Shown here piece after piece: positions 9,201-16,960 of a stretch of DNA of 40,480 bases (position 1 is its first letter; every line of letters begins with the position of its first letter). The position numbers and the translations under genes are program-made. The stretch comes from Pseudomonadales bacterium (lineage in GTDB: Bacteria > Pseudomonadota > Gammaproteobacteria > Pseudomonadales > JAHRWD01), in NCBI GenBank assembly GCA_019090315.1, contig JAHRWD010000082.1, forward strand, positions 1-40,480, read 5' to 3'. The notes beneath the pieces were generated by a model. The model was given only the letters and a program-made list of their open reading frames with translations. It made no database searches and had not been told where the DNA came from.

Positions 9201-9254
9201 TGCCTGCATCATAAATACGAGCAATGCGGCAATTAGAATCCAAAGTATATCCAT
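6222..9254 (-). CDS. Ammonium transporter (Amt) fused to PAS, GGDEF and EAL domains
   Basis: A 1010-residue fusion. Residues 1 to about 390 are an Amt/Rh channel with the twin pore histidines in VVHSVGG (His161) and PVHLFAG (His313), ending in the Amt-type GLNVAEH segment. Residues about 455-575 are a PAS domain. Residues about 585-745 are a GGDEF domain with an intact signature (666-670) and an RTTD product-inhibition site five residues before it (657-660). Residues about 765-1005 are an EAL domain with EAL (794-796), DDFGTGYS (915-922) and EGVET (973-977). All motifs needed for c-di-GMP synthesis and breakdown look intact. The natural inference is an inner-membrane sensor linking ammonium to c-di-GMP levels. 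No glnK gene is adjacent. Confidence 0.95.
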   Translation of the reverse strand: MDILWILIAALLVFMMQAGFLCLESGLVRSKNSINVAAKNISDFMLSSAIYWAVGFAIMFGNSSGGWFGTSGFFFGDDASPRLIATFLFQMMFCGTAATLVSGAVAERMSYNGYLVITVVISLFIYPFVGHWVWGGILTGNSTGWLEQLGFMDFAGSTVVHSVGGWVALAAILVIGPRIGRFDGDAGPIPGSNLPMAVVGCMFLWFGWFGFNGGSTLAWNQDVPAILLNTMLAAFMGGISATLLKFMIDGYVDITHIINGILGGLVAITASCHMVGSGSAALIGIIAGVIVYLGGYWLEQKRIDDAIGVVPVHLFAGIWGTVALALFGNTELFTVDITRWQQFQSQTIGIFSVGIYSFFSAYILFRAIDYFYPLRVSEKAEVSGLNVAEHRVSTEVFDLLSAMDYQKRESDFSSPVPVEPYTEVGQIAQQYNHVLRRVNKEIQQRDAALDAVKQSEYRNGAILNAAMDSIVTINEKGEIQQFNRASEQCFGTVEKRVSGRSFFELFMDQEAGGIAQNSLIHGFTLAEGPVLKRQNIVELTRLTGEPFPAELVVTQTTDSNNRKVEYTLHIRDITRQNRLQSRLKTLAFEDVLTGLNNRAYILENLKKRIQYHKENSGLVALLFLDIDQFKRINDTLGHSAGDELLREFSKKLTQQARTTDLVGRWGGDEFVVVMSGNLDLDTVTARAQQLLEALQQPTTIEAQQLRIQASIGVATCENGNVSADRLLQRADMAMYSAKQAGRNNYQVFVDEMEQVAQKHFRYSVALPEAIEKKQFFLQYQPKVTCDSNELIGFEALIRWEHPDYGLVPPDDFIPLIDESNLIIEIGEWVLTEVVLQLVEWRQNGYELLPVAVNISGHHMHDPSLVQFVKEITEQYDIPCELIEMEITEGVLTGNTDESISAMAALNAIQIKLSIDDFGTGYSSLSYLKKFPIHILKIDRAFINECATNSDDAAICKAIITLAKNLGLLVVAEGVETHEQLVFLNEQSCDFYQGYYYSRPLKPDQIIELLG

Positions 9255-9570
9255 GTAATACGTTTCTCATGTCTTACTCAACGGCGGGCAATTCTATCTG
9301 CTTCGCGTGTATACATCTATATTGCAAGACAACAGTATAGTCGGACAACTATATGCTGGATCGATAAAAGCGAGATAGCCGTATATGAGCACTCATATCG
9401 TCTGGGTAATAATCAGACAGTACGGCTTATGTATTAAAAAAGAGGGGTGTTTATGCTAACTCCACTGGCACTGCAGTACGATCCCAGCAAGCTACCGAAC
9501 AATTTCAGGAATCCAGGCAGATTCCAGCAGCACTATTGCAACAGCATAGAAAACGCATAGTCGCAATTAT
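9255..9570. other. Intergenic region between DUF1501 gene and amt fusion
   Basis: This 316-base gap must hold the promoter of the leftward amt fusion. I see no sigma54-type GG/GC element. The one structured site is ATATGAG-CA-CTCATAT (9383-9398), an inverted repeat with seven-base arms about 130 bases upstream of the amt start. Nothing else stands out. Confidence 0.35.
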
Positions 9571-10689
9571 TTATAACGCTGAAAAAACCTCGGCAGAAAA
9601 TGATCCAGAAAAGCCTGGGAACACATGCCCGATATCCGTTCCGCCCAGACGCTTTGTAAGCATCTCTACCAGAACAGTCCGCAGATCGGTGGTGATGTTC
9701 AGATCTTCACCAAGTTCCGGATCGGTTATATCCAACCCTGGCCAATTGCTGACAATCTGCCCGCCATTTACACCACCACCTATCGCGTAAGCCAGACCTG
9801 CAGTTCCGTGATCTGTACCAACGGAACCATTTTTAGCAATACGACGACCAAACTCGGTCATTACCAGTAGTGTGATCCCCGACATATCAGATCCCATATC
9901 GGTATAAAAAGCGGCAACGGAGTTAGCCAGTTCGGTAAGAGATTGCGGAAGAAAGGTGGGCAGGTTTTCGTGGTGATCCCAGCCATCTGAATCGATACAT
10001 ATTACCTCGGTCGGCAGTTCTGATCTGAGTAACTGCGCTGCTTGTTTGAGTCTGCTTCCCAGTGCTGTATCCGGGTAACTTGCACCGTTGGCCGGCGTAA
10101 TTTCGGAGAGATTAGCTGCTCTTAGCTCTGCCATTGCTGCCAGTGCAGCCTGCGCGGTGCTGGCAAAGGGTATTGAATCATGAAATAAATCCTTCAGAAC
10201 ATCCGGGTAGCCGGTATCAACAATGTCCTGATCAAAACCAAACTCGGACAGATCACTAATGGCTAGAGGATCGGTAGCGCCCTGCAGAGAAACAGGTACG
10301 TTTCCGCTAATCGACACAGTGTGGAATGCAGATTCAGACGGGGGGGGATTCAATGAAAGGTGGCGACCAAGCCAGCCAGTATCCGGGCCGGATTTATCAT
10401 CTACGCCACGCTCTACCAAACCCTGGGCAGAGAAGTGGGAGCGTGAACCATGGGGTATACCCACCGCGTGAATCAACGCCATGTCATTGGCATCGTAAAT
10501 AGACTTAAGCGGTGCGAGGGCCGGATGCAATCCATAGAATCCATCCAGATCTATTGCCCCGCCCGCTTCACCCGGTAACGGTACAGCAATGGTATCTCGA
10601 TGAAGATAATAGTCATCGTCACCATAGGGTACCAGGCTATTGAGCCCGTCCGCCGCACCGCGTTGAAAAATGCATACCAGTTTATCCAT
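9571..10689 (-). CDS. DUF1501 family protein
   Basis: A 372-residue protein of the DUF1501 family, recognised by FQRGAADGLNSLVPYGDDDYY-type start, AVGIPHGSRSHFSAQ, DSDGWDHHEN and MTEFGRRIAKNGSVGTDHGTA. The family has a sulfatase/phosphatase-like fold and members normally carry a Tat signal. Here the frame begins almost at the mature domain: ATG 10689 (or GTG 10692) is preceded directly by an in-frame TAA, so no signal peptide can be added. The gene follows the DUF1800 gene by about 20 bases, the standard pairing. It is probably co-translated with that partner. The enzymatic role is unknown. Confidence 0.85.
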   Translation of the reverse strand: MDKLVCIFQRGAADGLNSLVPYGDDDYYLHRDTIAVPLPGEAGGAIDLDGFYGLHPALAPLKSIYDANDMALIHAVGIPHGSRSHFSAQGLVERGVDDKSGPDTGWLGRHLSLNPPPSESAFHTVSISGNVPVSLQGATDPLAISDLSEFGFDQDIVDTGYPDVLKDLFHDSIPFASTAQAALAAMAELRAANLSEITPANGASYPDTALGSRLKQAAQLLRSELPTEVICIDSDGWDHHENLPTFLPQSLTELANSVAAFYTDMGSDMSGITLLVMTEFGRRIAKNGSVGTDHGTAGLAYAIGGGVNGGQIVSNWPGLDITDPELGEDLNITTDLRTVLVEMLTKRLGGTDIGHVFPGFSGSFSAEVFSAL

Positions 10690-10709
10690 CACTTATTACC
10701 AAAACGGAT

Positions 10710-12311
10710 CTAACGTAATTGAAAGTAGGCGGAACTTACCAGCACTGCGGCTACCGCCGCTGCAACCTGTTCTGGTACATCTGGTAACAACACGGTATCT
10801 CCTGGAATACCGTGTTCGCCTTCCAGCCAGGTGAGGATGTGGTTTCGATCGGCGCTGGACATGGGCCTCATCAGCACATTATTGATAATCGCATCCACCA
10901 CTGAAGCCAGCGTATTGGCTCCGTTGAGCATCGGCCCGTAATCAATATCAATGACATTGATCGCCTCAATAAACTCTGCATAGCTAATAAACGAGAGTCG
11001 CCAGCGATTCAGCAAACCACCGGTACTTTCCCAGTAGCTTTGCTCATCGGGATACCCATCCGGGGTCGGCCAGTTATAAGGCAGTTGACCCATAATCGCC
11101 AGGGCAAAATAGAACAGGTTTCCATCGTCAGTGGGATAAGCAGTATCCGGAGCCAGTGCTCGAATCAGCCCAGACAGGTATTCGCTGGGCCGGGTAAACT
11201 TCAGGTCAGCGCTATTGCTAAATGCATCGGTTTCAAATAAAGCACGCAGGGTATCTGTGATCTCGCCACCGGATTGGGTAAATGCCGTAGCCACTTCATC
11301 AACTGTAGATTGATCCGGAGTGTCGGTTATAAACCGCCTGCATAACTTGGTAGCAATAAAGTCAGCAGTGGAGGCGTGGGCGATTAGCAGATCCAGCACC
11401 TGATCAGCATCCTCTTGTCCGCCACCGGCAGGAATCTCCTCCTCTAATACTATTTTTGAGCCTTTATCGTGAATCGCATCAATATAGTTAAAAGTGCCCG
11501 CATCACCACCCGGATCGTCAGCAAAATAGATAGACCAACCGGTAAAACAGCGCGCCACTTCCTTGATATCCTGCTCGGTATATCCACCATCAACGCCTAA
11601 TGTATGTAGCTCCATCAATTCACGGGCATAGTTTTCGTTGGGTGCGGATTCCTGATTTAAGAAATTGTCCAGATAAAACAGCATTGCCGGGCTTTTTGCG
11701 GACGCACGCAATAGATCTCCAAAATTTCCAAGGGCATGTGCCCTGATCACCTCTGCATCATCCGTGGGTTTTAATGTTGGACACAGGCCATTCAGCAACT
11801 GGATATTAAAATGATCTGTCCAGAACTCAACCATCACCTCATAAAGCTGGCGGCGGCTGAATATCTGCCTGTAGTGAACAGCGGCTATTGCCTGCTGAAG
11901 CACACTTGCGATATTGGCAGGGAAACCGGCGTAGAGCTCTGCCGGAGTTTGAAAGAGCAGTGGAAAATTGGTCTGGATATGCGCCTCCAGAATCCCATCA
12001 TCTATAGCAAGGTAATTCAGTTGCTGATCAAGATAGGCCGAGATACCAATACTATCGATTGCCAACATCTCGTCGCGATGTACACCAAAACTGGTACGTT
12101 TCAGTGTTGTATATTCCCTGGTCGCCGCTGGAATTCCGGCACCCGGATTACCAGAATCACTGGTTGTGCCGCCATCACTACCACTGCTGCATCCGGGCAA
12201 GGTTGAAGCAACGCCACCATAGACCAGCCCGGCCCCCATCAGCTGGAGAAACTCCCGACGACTCTCGGCAAATCCGGCAACGTTGAAAATATCGAATAGT
12301 TCTTTCATCAA
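10710..12311 (-). CDS. DUF1800 family Tat lipoprotein
   Basis: A 533-residue DUF1800 protein. The N-terminus has a twin-arginine motif (ESRREFLQLMG) followed by a hydrophobic stretch and a lipobox ending in Cys (STLPGC), so it is probably exported folded and lipid-anchored. A Gly/Ser/Asp-rich linker follows. Family marks include MVEFWTDHFN, NYARELMELHTLGVDGGYTE, EVARCFTGW and KLCRRFI. DUF1800 and DUF1501 genes are commonly paired, and the order here is DUF1800 first and DUF1501 second. The shared biochemical function is not established. Confidence 0.88.
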   Translation of the reverse strand: MMKELFDIFNVAGFAESRREFLQLMGAGLVYGGVASTLPGCSSGSDGGTTSDSGNPGAGIPAATREYTTLKRTSFGVHRDEMLAIDSIGISAYLDQQLNYLAIDDGILEAHIQTNFPLLFQTPAELYAGFPANIASVLQQAIAAVHYRQIFSRRQLYEVMVEFWTDHFNIQLLNGLCPTLKPTDDAEVIRAHALGNFGDLLRASAKSPAMLFYLDNFLNQESAPNENYARELMELHTLGVDGGYTEQDIKEVARCFTGWSIYFADDPGGDAGTFNYIDAIHDKGSKIVLEEEIPAGGGQEDADQVLDLLIAHASTADFIATKLCRRFITDTPDQSTVDEVATAFTQSGGEITDTLRALFETDAFSNSADLKFTRPSEYLSGLIRALAPDTAYPTDDGNLFYFALAIMGQLPYNWPTPDGYPDEQSYWESTGGLLNRWRLSFISYAEFIEAINVIDIDYGPMLNGANTLASVVDAIINNVLMRPMSSADRNHILTWLEGEHGIPGDTVLLPDVPEQVAAAVAAVLVSSAYFQLR

Positions 12312-12546
12312 ATTGGGAAATATCTATACAAATTAGACTGCGAACATGTTAAGACTAGCTTACTGGCGATAGATTACACAATCAAACCATCAGTACTCTG
12401 TCGGCTTCGTTGGGCGATATACACCTGCTATTTTCACCTGAGTTGGCCCCATCAAAAAGACCCGCCTTGTTGTTTTGTGACCCATGTCCGGTACTATTGT
12501 GCCGAAAGCGAAAATTCAATAATAATAACGGCTTTGGTACATACCC

Positions 12547-13188
12547 ATGAAAGATGCAACCATCAAATCGACTGAAATCCCGCCGGCACACCAGATCACT
12601 ACAGTAACAAAGAATACCGACGTACAACGCGCAGCCGCTATCTTAGGCAGCGCATTTACCAATGACCCACTGCTCAATTGGCTAACACCACATACACCAC
12701 TGTATGGAGCTTTATTCCTTGCGGAAGCGGATGCACTGTATAAAAAACATGGCCATATCTATCTGAACCAGGATCAATCCGGTGCGGCTATATGGTTGCC
12801 TGCAGGTGTAGCATCCAAAGTACCTTTCAGTTTGCGGATGCTAACCACTATTTTTCAACTGGTCATGCGAAGCGGTTTGGGTAGCCTGAAACGCGTTCAC
12901 GAGCTGGAAAAAGAGTTTGCCAAAAACCGTCCGCTTGAACCCCATTTCTATCTTCATGCCATTGGTGCATCTTTGGACAATCAGGGAAAAGGAATTGGAT
13001 CAACACTGCTCAAAGCAGGATTGGCAGAGTGCGATAAACATGGAATGCCAGCGTATCTGGAGTCATCCAATATTCGCAACAATCCACTCTATCAACGCTA
13101 CGGTTTTGAAATCATCAATGAAGCCACCTTTTCCGATAACGGGCCAACCGTCTGGTTTATGCGAAGAGAAATCAACAACATTCACTAA
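12547..13188 (+). CDS. GNAT family N-acetyltransferase
   Basis: A 213-residue protein. The C-terminal half carries the acetyl-CoA-binding motif A (LDNQGKGIGSTLL, about residues 143-155) followed by CDKHGMPAYLESSNIRN and LYQRYGFEI, typical of GNAT enzymes. The N-terminal half is less conserved and probably determines the substrate, which I cannot predict. The start at ATG 12547 has no strong Shine-Dalgarno sequence. The amidohydrolase gene follows 28 bases later in the same direction, so the two are likely co-transcribed. The DUF1800 gene is divergent across a 235-base gap with no obvious signals. Confidence 0.88.
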   Translation: MKDATIKSTEIPPAHQITTVTKNTDVQRAAAILGSAFTNDPLLNWLTPHTPLYGALFLAEADALYKKHGHIYLNQDQSGAAIWLPAGVASKVPFSLRMLTTIFQLVMRSGLGSLKRVHELEKEFAKNRPLEPHFYLHAIGASLDNQGKGIGSTLLKAGLAECDKHGMPAYLESSNIRNNPLYQRYGFEIINEATFSDNGPTVWFMRREINNIH

Positions 13189-13216
13189 AACAATCTGATA
13201 ACAGGACAGCTAAACC

Positions 13217-14977
13217 ATGAATATAAAAAAAATCCTGCTCAGCCTTGTTGTTCTGGTGATTGCTACCGTAGTTGCAATTGCTCTGATGATCCGGCCACCG
13301 CAGCCCCCTGCGCATCAGGTGTTTATAAACGGTAACGTGCTCACCATGGACGGTAGCAATCGCATCGTCGAAGCGGTATCGGTTATAGGGGAACTGATTG
13401 AGGCTACCGGCAGCACTGAAGAGATAAAAAAACTCATTACCGATGAAACACTGGTAACTGACCTTCAGGGTCGAACACTGATGCCTGGGTTTATCGATGC
13501 CCACGGCCATTTCCCCGGATCAGCACTAACTGTCGTGAATGCAGATCTAAACAGTCCACCTATCGGAAATAAAAAAAACATGGCGGATGTCATGGCTGCG
13601 TTGAGAGCCCAGGCAGAAAAAACACCCGAGGGTGAATGGGTAGTCGCATTAGGTTATGACGACACCTTGCTTGCGGAAAAACGACACCCTACCCGCGCCG
13701 AGCTGGATCAGGTATCCGATAAACATCCGATAGTAGCGATGCATATCTCCGGTCACATGTCCGTTTCCAACAGCATGGCATTGGCGGCAATTAATATAGA
13801 TGCGGATACGCCAAACCCAGAAGGTGGTGTTATTGGTCGACGGGAAGGTTCAAACGAACCCAATGGGCTGCTTCAGGAAACCGCGCAGCAGGAATTAATG
13901 GGATATGTGTTTGATGTTGGATTGGCGAAGTCCTATCAAATCATCAAAATAGCAGCTGCTGAATATGCATCGGTCGGAGTCACAACCGCCCAATCCGGTG
14001 GCGTCAGCCCGGCACTTGCAAAAGGTATCGCCCTGTTTATCAAACTTGGCATAATCCCCATGCGCGTGGTGCTATTTCCAATGGAAACAGAGTACGACAC
14101 CAGCTTGCTAAATGGCGAATATGACCCTGCAACCTATAGCAACGAACGACTAACCATGGGGCCCATCAAACTGGTGGCTGATGGTAGCATCCAGGGCTAC
14201 ACCGGCTACCTGAGCCGCCCATACCATGTGCCCTACAAAGGCGATGAAACCTACAACGGTTATCCGAGTATCGATAAAGAAACCTTGATCAGAAAAGTAA
14301 CCGCATTGCACAAAGCAGGCTATCAGCTAGCTATTCATGCTAATGGAGACCAATCCGTAGAAGATGTACTGGATGCATTTGAAATAGCCCAAAAGGCACA
14401 TCCCGTAGATGACCCACGACTGATATTGATTCACTCCCAGATGGCGCGCAAGGATCAGATAGAGCGCATGAAAGGGCTCGGCGTTACCCCAAGCTTTTTC
14501 TCGGCACACACCTGGTATTGGGGGGATCGGCATCGTGATATTTTCATGGGCCCCGAACGTGCTGCCGATATGAGTCCGGCAAAATGGGCGCAGGACAATG
14601 AGCTACGCTACAGCACTCATATGGACACTCCGGTAACACCAATGCTGCCACTGCAAGCTGTGTGGAGCACCGTACATAGAATCACAGTTGGTGGACAAGT
14701 GTTGGGGGAAGATCAAAGAGTGGGCGCGATGCAAGCCCTACGTGCCGTCACCATAGATGCGGCCTGGCAGGTATTTCAGGAAAATAATCGCGGTTCACTG
14801 GAACCAGGAAAATATGCCGATATGGTTATCTTGTCCGGCAGTCCACTGGAGAATCCAATGGCTATGCGGGATCTAAAAGTGGAAAAAACCTTTGTGGGTG
14901 GAGTGACTATTTATCAGAATAATCAGAGTGGCCCTGATTTGCACCAGGGCCCGTCAAACCAATCAATTGCCAATTAA
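13217..14977 (+). CDS. YtcJ-like amidohydrolase, membrane-anchored or secreted
   Basis: A 586-residue protein with an N-terminal hydrophobic segment (residues about 4-25) followed by the amidohydrolase N-terminal beta-domain (VFINGNVLTMDG). LMPGFIDAHGHFP places metal-binding His96 and His98. The core includes VALGYDDTLL, VADGSIQGYTGYL, LAIHANGDQSVEDVLDAF and the closing EPGKYADMVIL. This matches the YtcJ/amidohydrolase-3 branch, which hydrolyses C-N bonds in metal-dependent reactions. The substrate is unknown. The hydrophobic N-terminus suggests a periplasmic, membrane-tethered enzyme. Near the stop, GGCCCTG and CAGGGCC form an inverted repeat without a T tract. Confidence 0.88.
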   Translation: MNIKKILLSLVVLVIATVVAIALMIRPPQPPAHQVFINGNVLTMDGSNRIVEAVSVIGELIEATGSTEEIKKLITDETLVTDLQGRTLMPGFIDAHGHFPGSALTVVNADLNSPPIGNKKNMADVMAALRAQAEKTPEGEWVVALGYDDTLLAEKRHPTRAELDQVSDKHPIVAMHISGHMSVSNSMALAAINIDADTPNPEGGVIGRREGSNEPNGLLQETAQQELMGYVFDVGLAKSYQIIKIAAAEYASVGVTTAQSGGVSPALAKGIALFIKLGIIPMRVVLFPMETEYDTSLLNGEYDPATYSNERLTMGPIKLVADGSIQGYTGYLSRPYHVPYKGDETYNGYPSIDKETLIRKVTALHKAGYQLAIHANGDQSVEDVLDAFEIAQKAHPVDDPRLILIHSQMARKDQIERMKGLGVTPSFFSAHTWYWGDRHRDIFMGPERAADMSPAKWAQDNELRYSTHMDTPVTPMLPLQAVWSTVHRITVGGQVLGEDQRVGAMQALRAVTIDAAWQVFQENNRGSLEPGKYADMVILSGSPLENPMAMRDLKVEKTFVGGVTIYQNNQSGPDLHQGPSNQSIAN

Positions 14978-15161
14978 ATAATGGAAGAGCCCAGGAACCG
15001 ATAAATGAGATCAGCCGCTTAGACAAACCCTTGTGGTTATGGATCGCTGTAGTACATCAACGGCCGCAGTACCCTGGCCAAAAAACCTTTTCAATGTCCC
15101 TCGCGCAGACCGTTCTCGCGGCCACTGTTAAAACCCTGTGCGAGATAAACAGATATTTATC

Positions 15162-15208
15162 TTGACACAAGGCCAATAAAACACAAACATATAGCCAAAT
15201 GACTATAT
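15162..15208 (+). promoter_or_regulatory. Promoter and start-codon palindrome of the first ArsR gene
   Basis: TTGACA lies at 15162-15167. An AT-rich -10 region with CATATAG lies only a few bases before ATG 15199. ATATAG (15189-15194) and CTATAT (15203-15208) form a perfect inverted repeat with an eight-base spacer that contains the start codon. No Shine-Dalgarno sequence precedes the ATG. This suggests an autoregulated, possibly leaderless transcript. The spacing between -35 and -10 is not ideal, so the exact -10 is uncertain. Confidence 0.45.
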
Positions 15209-15528
15209 TTAATCCAACCAGCTTGAACAGTACATTCCACGCACTGAGTAATGCATCCAGACGTGAAATATTGAGATCTATTCGGGAAAATCATCAGTGC
15301 ACAGCGGGCGAACTCGTACAACTATTTGATTCATCTCAACCCACTATTTCCAAGCACCTGAAAGTACTCGAGCAGGCCAAATTGGTAGAACGAAAAATCG
15401 AGGGACGACTCCACTATTTCACCCTGAGCGTTGAGGGCATCACCGAAGCTGAGCAATGGATATCACGGCACCTGGAGTTTTGGAATCATAGCTTAGACCG
15501 TTTAGATAAATTCCTGGATGAAGGTTAG
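15199..15528 (+). CDS. ArsR-family winged-helix regulator (first ArsR-SRPBCC module)
   Basis: A 109-residue regulator with the ArsR fold: FHALSNASRREILRSI opening, then the recognition region SQPTISKHLKVLEQAKLVERKIEGRLHYF. It lacks the paired cysteines of metal-sensing ArsR members and belongs to the subgroup that is followed by an SRPBCC/AHSA1 gene. That partner lies 33 bases downstream. Such regulators usually repress their own operon, and an operator-like palindrome sits on the start codon. The effector is unknown. MAPEG follows in the same operon. Confidence 0.9.
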   Translation: MTIFNPTSLNSTFHALSNASRREILRSIRENHQCTAGELVQLFDSSQPTISKHLKVLEQAKLVERKIEGRLHYFTLSVEGITEAEQWISRHLEFWNHSLDRLDKFLDEG

Positions 15529-15561
15529 CACTCCCGCAACGTTGGAGTACTGGAGGCACAA

Positions 15562-16032
15562 GTGGCAGTTAAGAATCAGATAGATCCGATCGTATTAACT
15601 AGAAGCTATAAACATAGCTCAGAAAAACTATTTGAAGCTTTTTCCAGCGCGGCTTCGTTTGAGCGCTGGATTGCACCTTCAGACGCCATTGCTACTAAAT
15701 TGCTTCAACATGAATTTAAGGTTGGTGGCAAATATCGTATTCAATTTACCCTCCCGGACGGAAATGCATCCTATTTGGGAGGCGAATACCTACTGATTGA
15801 TAAGCCAACTCAACTGGTTTTCACCTGGCAATGGGAAAAGCCGGATATCCATTCAGATATCAAATCACTGGTTTCCGTAACTATTTCACCCAAATATGGA
15901 AAAACAGAGCTAAAAATCACCCATGAAAACCTTTCAACGATAGATGCAACTGAACGACACACCGATGGCTGGCAAGGCACCATTGAACGCTTGACCACCC
16001 TGCTCTTGAATATCGAACTATCACTGCCTTAG
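15562..16032 (+). CDS. SRPBCC / AHSA1-like protein
   Basis: A 156-residue START-like protein with typical segments KLFEAFSSAASFERWI, VGGKYRIQF, GGEYLLIDKPTQLVFTW and TERHTDGWQGTIERL near the C-terminus. The fold makes a hydrophobic pocket that binds lipids or aromatic ligands; the ligand here is unknown. The start is GTG 15562, chosen because GGAGG lies just upstream. It is the second gene of the ArsR-SRPBCC-MAPEG operon and probably acts on, or binds, the compound the regulator senses. Confidence 0.88.
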   Translation: MAVKNQIDPIVLTRSYKHSSEKLFEAFSSAASFERWIAPSDAIATKLLQHEFKVGGKYRIQFTLPDGNASYLGGEYLLIDKPTQLVFTWQWEKPDIHSDIKSLVSVTISPKYGKTELKITHENLSTIDATERHTDGWQGTIERLTTLLLNIELSLP

Positions 16033-16045
16033 GAGAAAAAAACGT

Positions 16046-16459
16046 ATGAACTCACTACCGGTTACATCAATGGTCGCAGCATTATTAGCTTGCCTTATGT
16101 TTGTATTAACGGTTCTGATATCGATACGCAGAGTAGAGCTCGGCAAACAATCAGGCGATATTGCAAAATTTGTATTTGGTCACGGTGATGATGAAACACT
16201 AAGAAGAAGAGTACGGGCATTCGGGAATTTCATCGAATATACGCCAGTCGCGCTATTACTTTTGGCGCTAATCGAGTTTCAAGGCGCGGGCTATTTATTA
16301 CTGTGGTGGTTAGGAGCAGCTTTTGTGATTGGCCGCTTACTTCATGCTTTAGGCATGTTGTTCTGCCCACGCTTTCCTTTGCCAAGAGCAATCGGAATGT
16401 TTGCGACCTATGCGACTTTACTTATTCCTGCTGGATGGATGCTGACTAATTTGCACTAG
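16046..16459 (+). CDS. MAPEG family membrane protein
   Basis: A 137-residue protein with four hydrophobic segments and the MAPEG marks RRVRAFGNFIEYTPVALLL and FVIGRLLHALGM. Bacterial MAPEG members resemble microsomal glutathione transferases and conjugate glutathione to hydrophobic electrophiles in the inner membrane. AGGAG precedes the ATG. It is third in the ArsR-SRPBCC operon, 13 bases after the SRPBCC stop, which ties the module to detoxification. A second MAPEG gene occurs at 20844. Confidence 0.88.
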   Translation: MNSLPVTSMVAALLACLMFVLTVLISIRRVELGKQSGDIAKFVFGHGDDETLRRRVRAFGNFIEYTPVALLLLALIEFQGAGYLLLWWLGAAFVIGRLLHALGMLFCPRFPLPRAIGMFATYATLLIPAGWMLTNLH

Positions 16460-16535
16460 TTCCATGCATTGCTAATCCAGCTTTTGTTGGACATCGCAGC
16501 TACCAATCAATGAATTGGAACTATGAGAGGATTCT

Positions 16536-16954
16536 ATGTCCCACTGGCTAATTCCCGCGAACACCAAATTTTACGACCTATTCTCTGCGTTTAAAGAAAA
16601 AGAGACCTATTGGCCGATGAACGCAAAAAAATAGCGACCGGGGACAGGGTATATATCTACCTGGCGGCACCCTATAAACAGGTTGGTTTTGTCTGTGATG
16701 TCCTGGCTACCCATTATAATCTTGAAGAGATTATTGACCATGTACGACCTTACGAAAAGGTTGAAGGCCGTAAAGATGGGCCATCAAAGCCATTTATGAA
16801 GCTTAGTGTGACTCAAAATATATCCATTGATGAGCATTGCCCACTGTCGCTCAACAACCTCAAACAGAACGGTCTAAATGGAATGCTAATGGGTGCTCGG
16901 AAACTGGAAAACAACCCAGAACTTTTTCGATACATCAGTGATTCTTTGTCATGA
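16536..16954 (+). pseudogene. EVE/PUA-like small protein gene split by a -1 frameshift
   Basis: Starting at ATG 16536 (AGAGGA upstream) the frame encodes MSHWLIPANTKFYDLF and on to WPMNAKK, then stops at TAG 16632. The -1 frame continues exactly from there with IATGDRVYIYLAAPYKQ and on to residue LS at 16954. Joined, they form one protein of about 139 residues that looks like a small EVE/PUA-fold family, although I am unsure of the name. The change of frame lies on a seven-A run (16625-16631), read as GCA AAA AAA TAG. It may be a one-base deletion, a sequencing error in a homopolymer, or a programmed -1 frameshift, since A AAA AAA in this phase is a classical slippery site. Confidence 0.7.
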
Positions 16955-16960
16955 TAACGT

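Noticed and set aside
9255..9420. Sigma54/NtrC promoter for the amt fusion
   Set aside because: No GG-N10-GC core or NtrC-like palindrome is visible in the upstream region.
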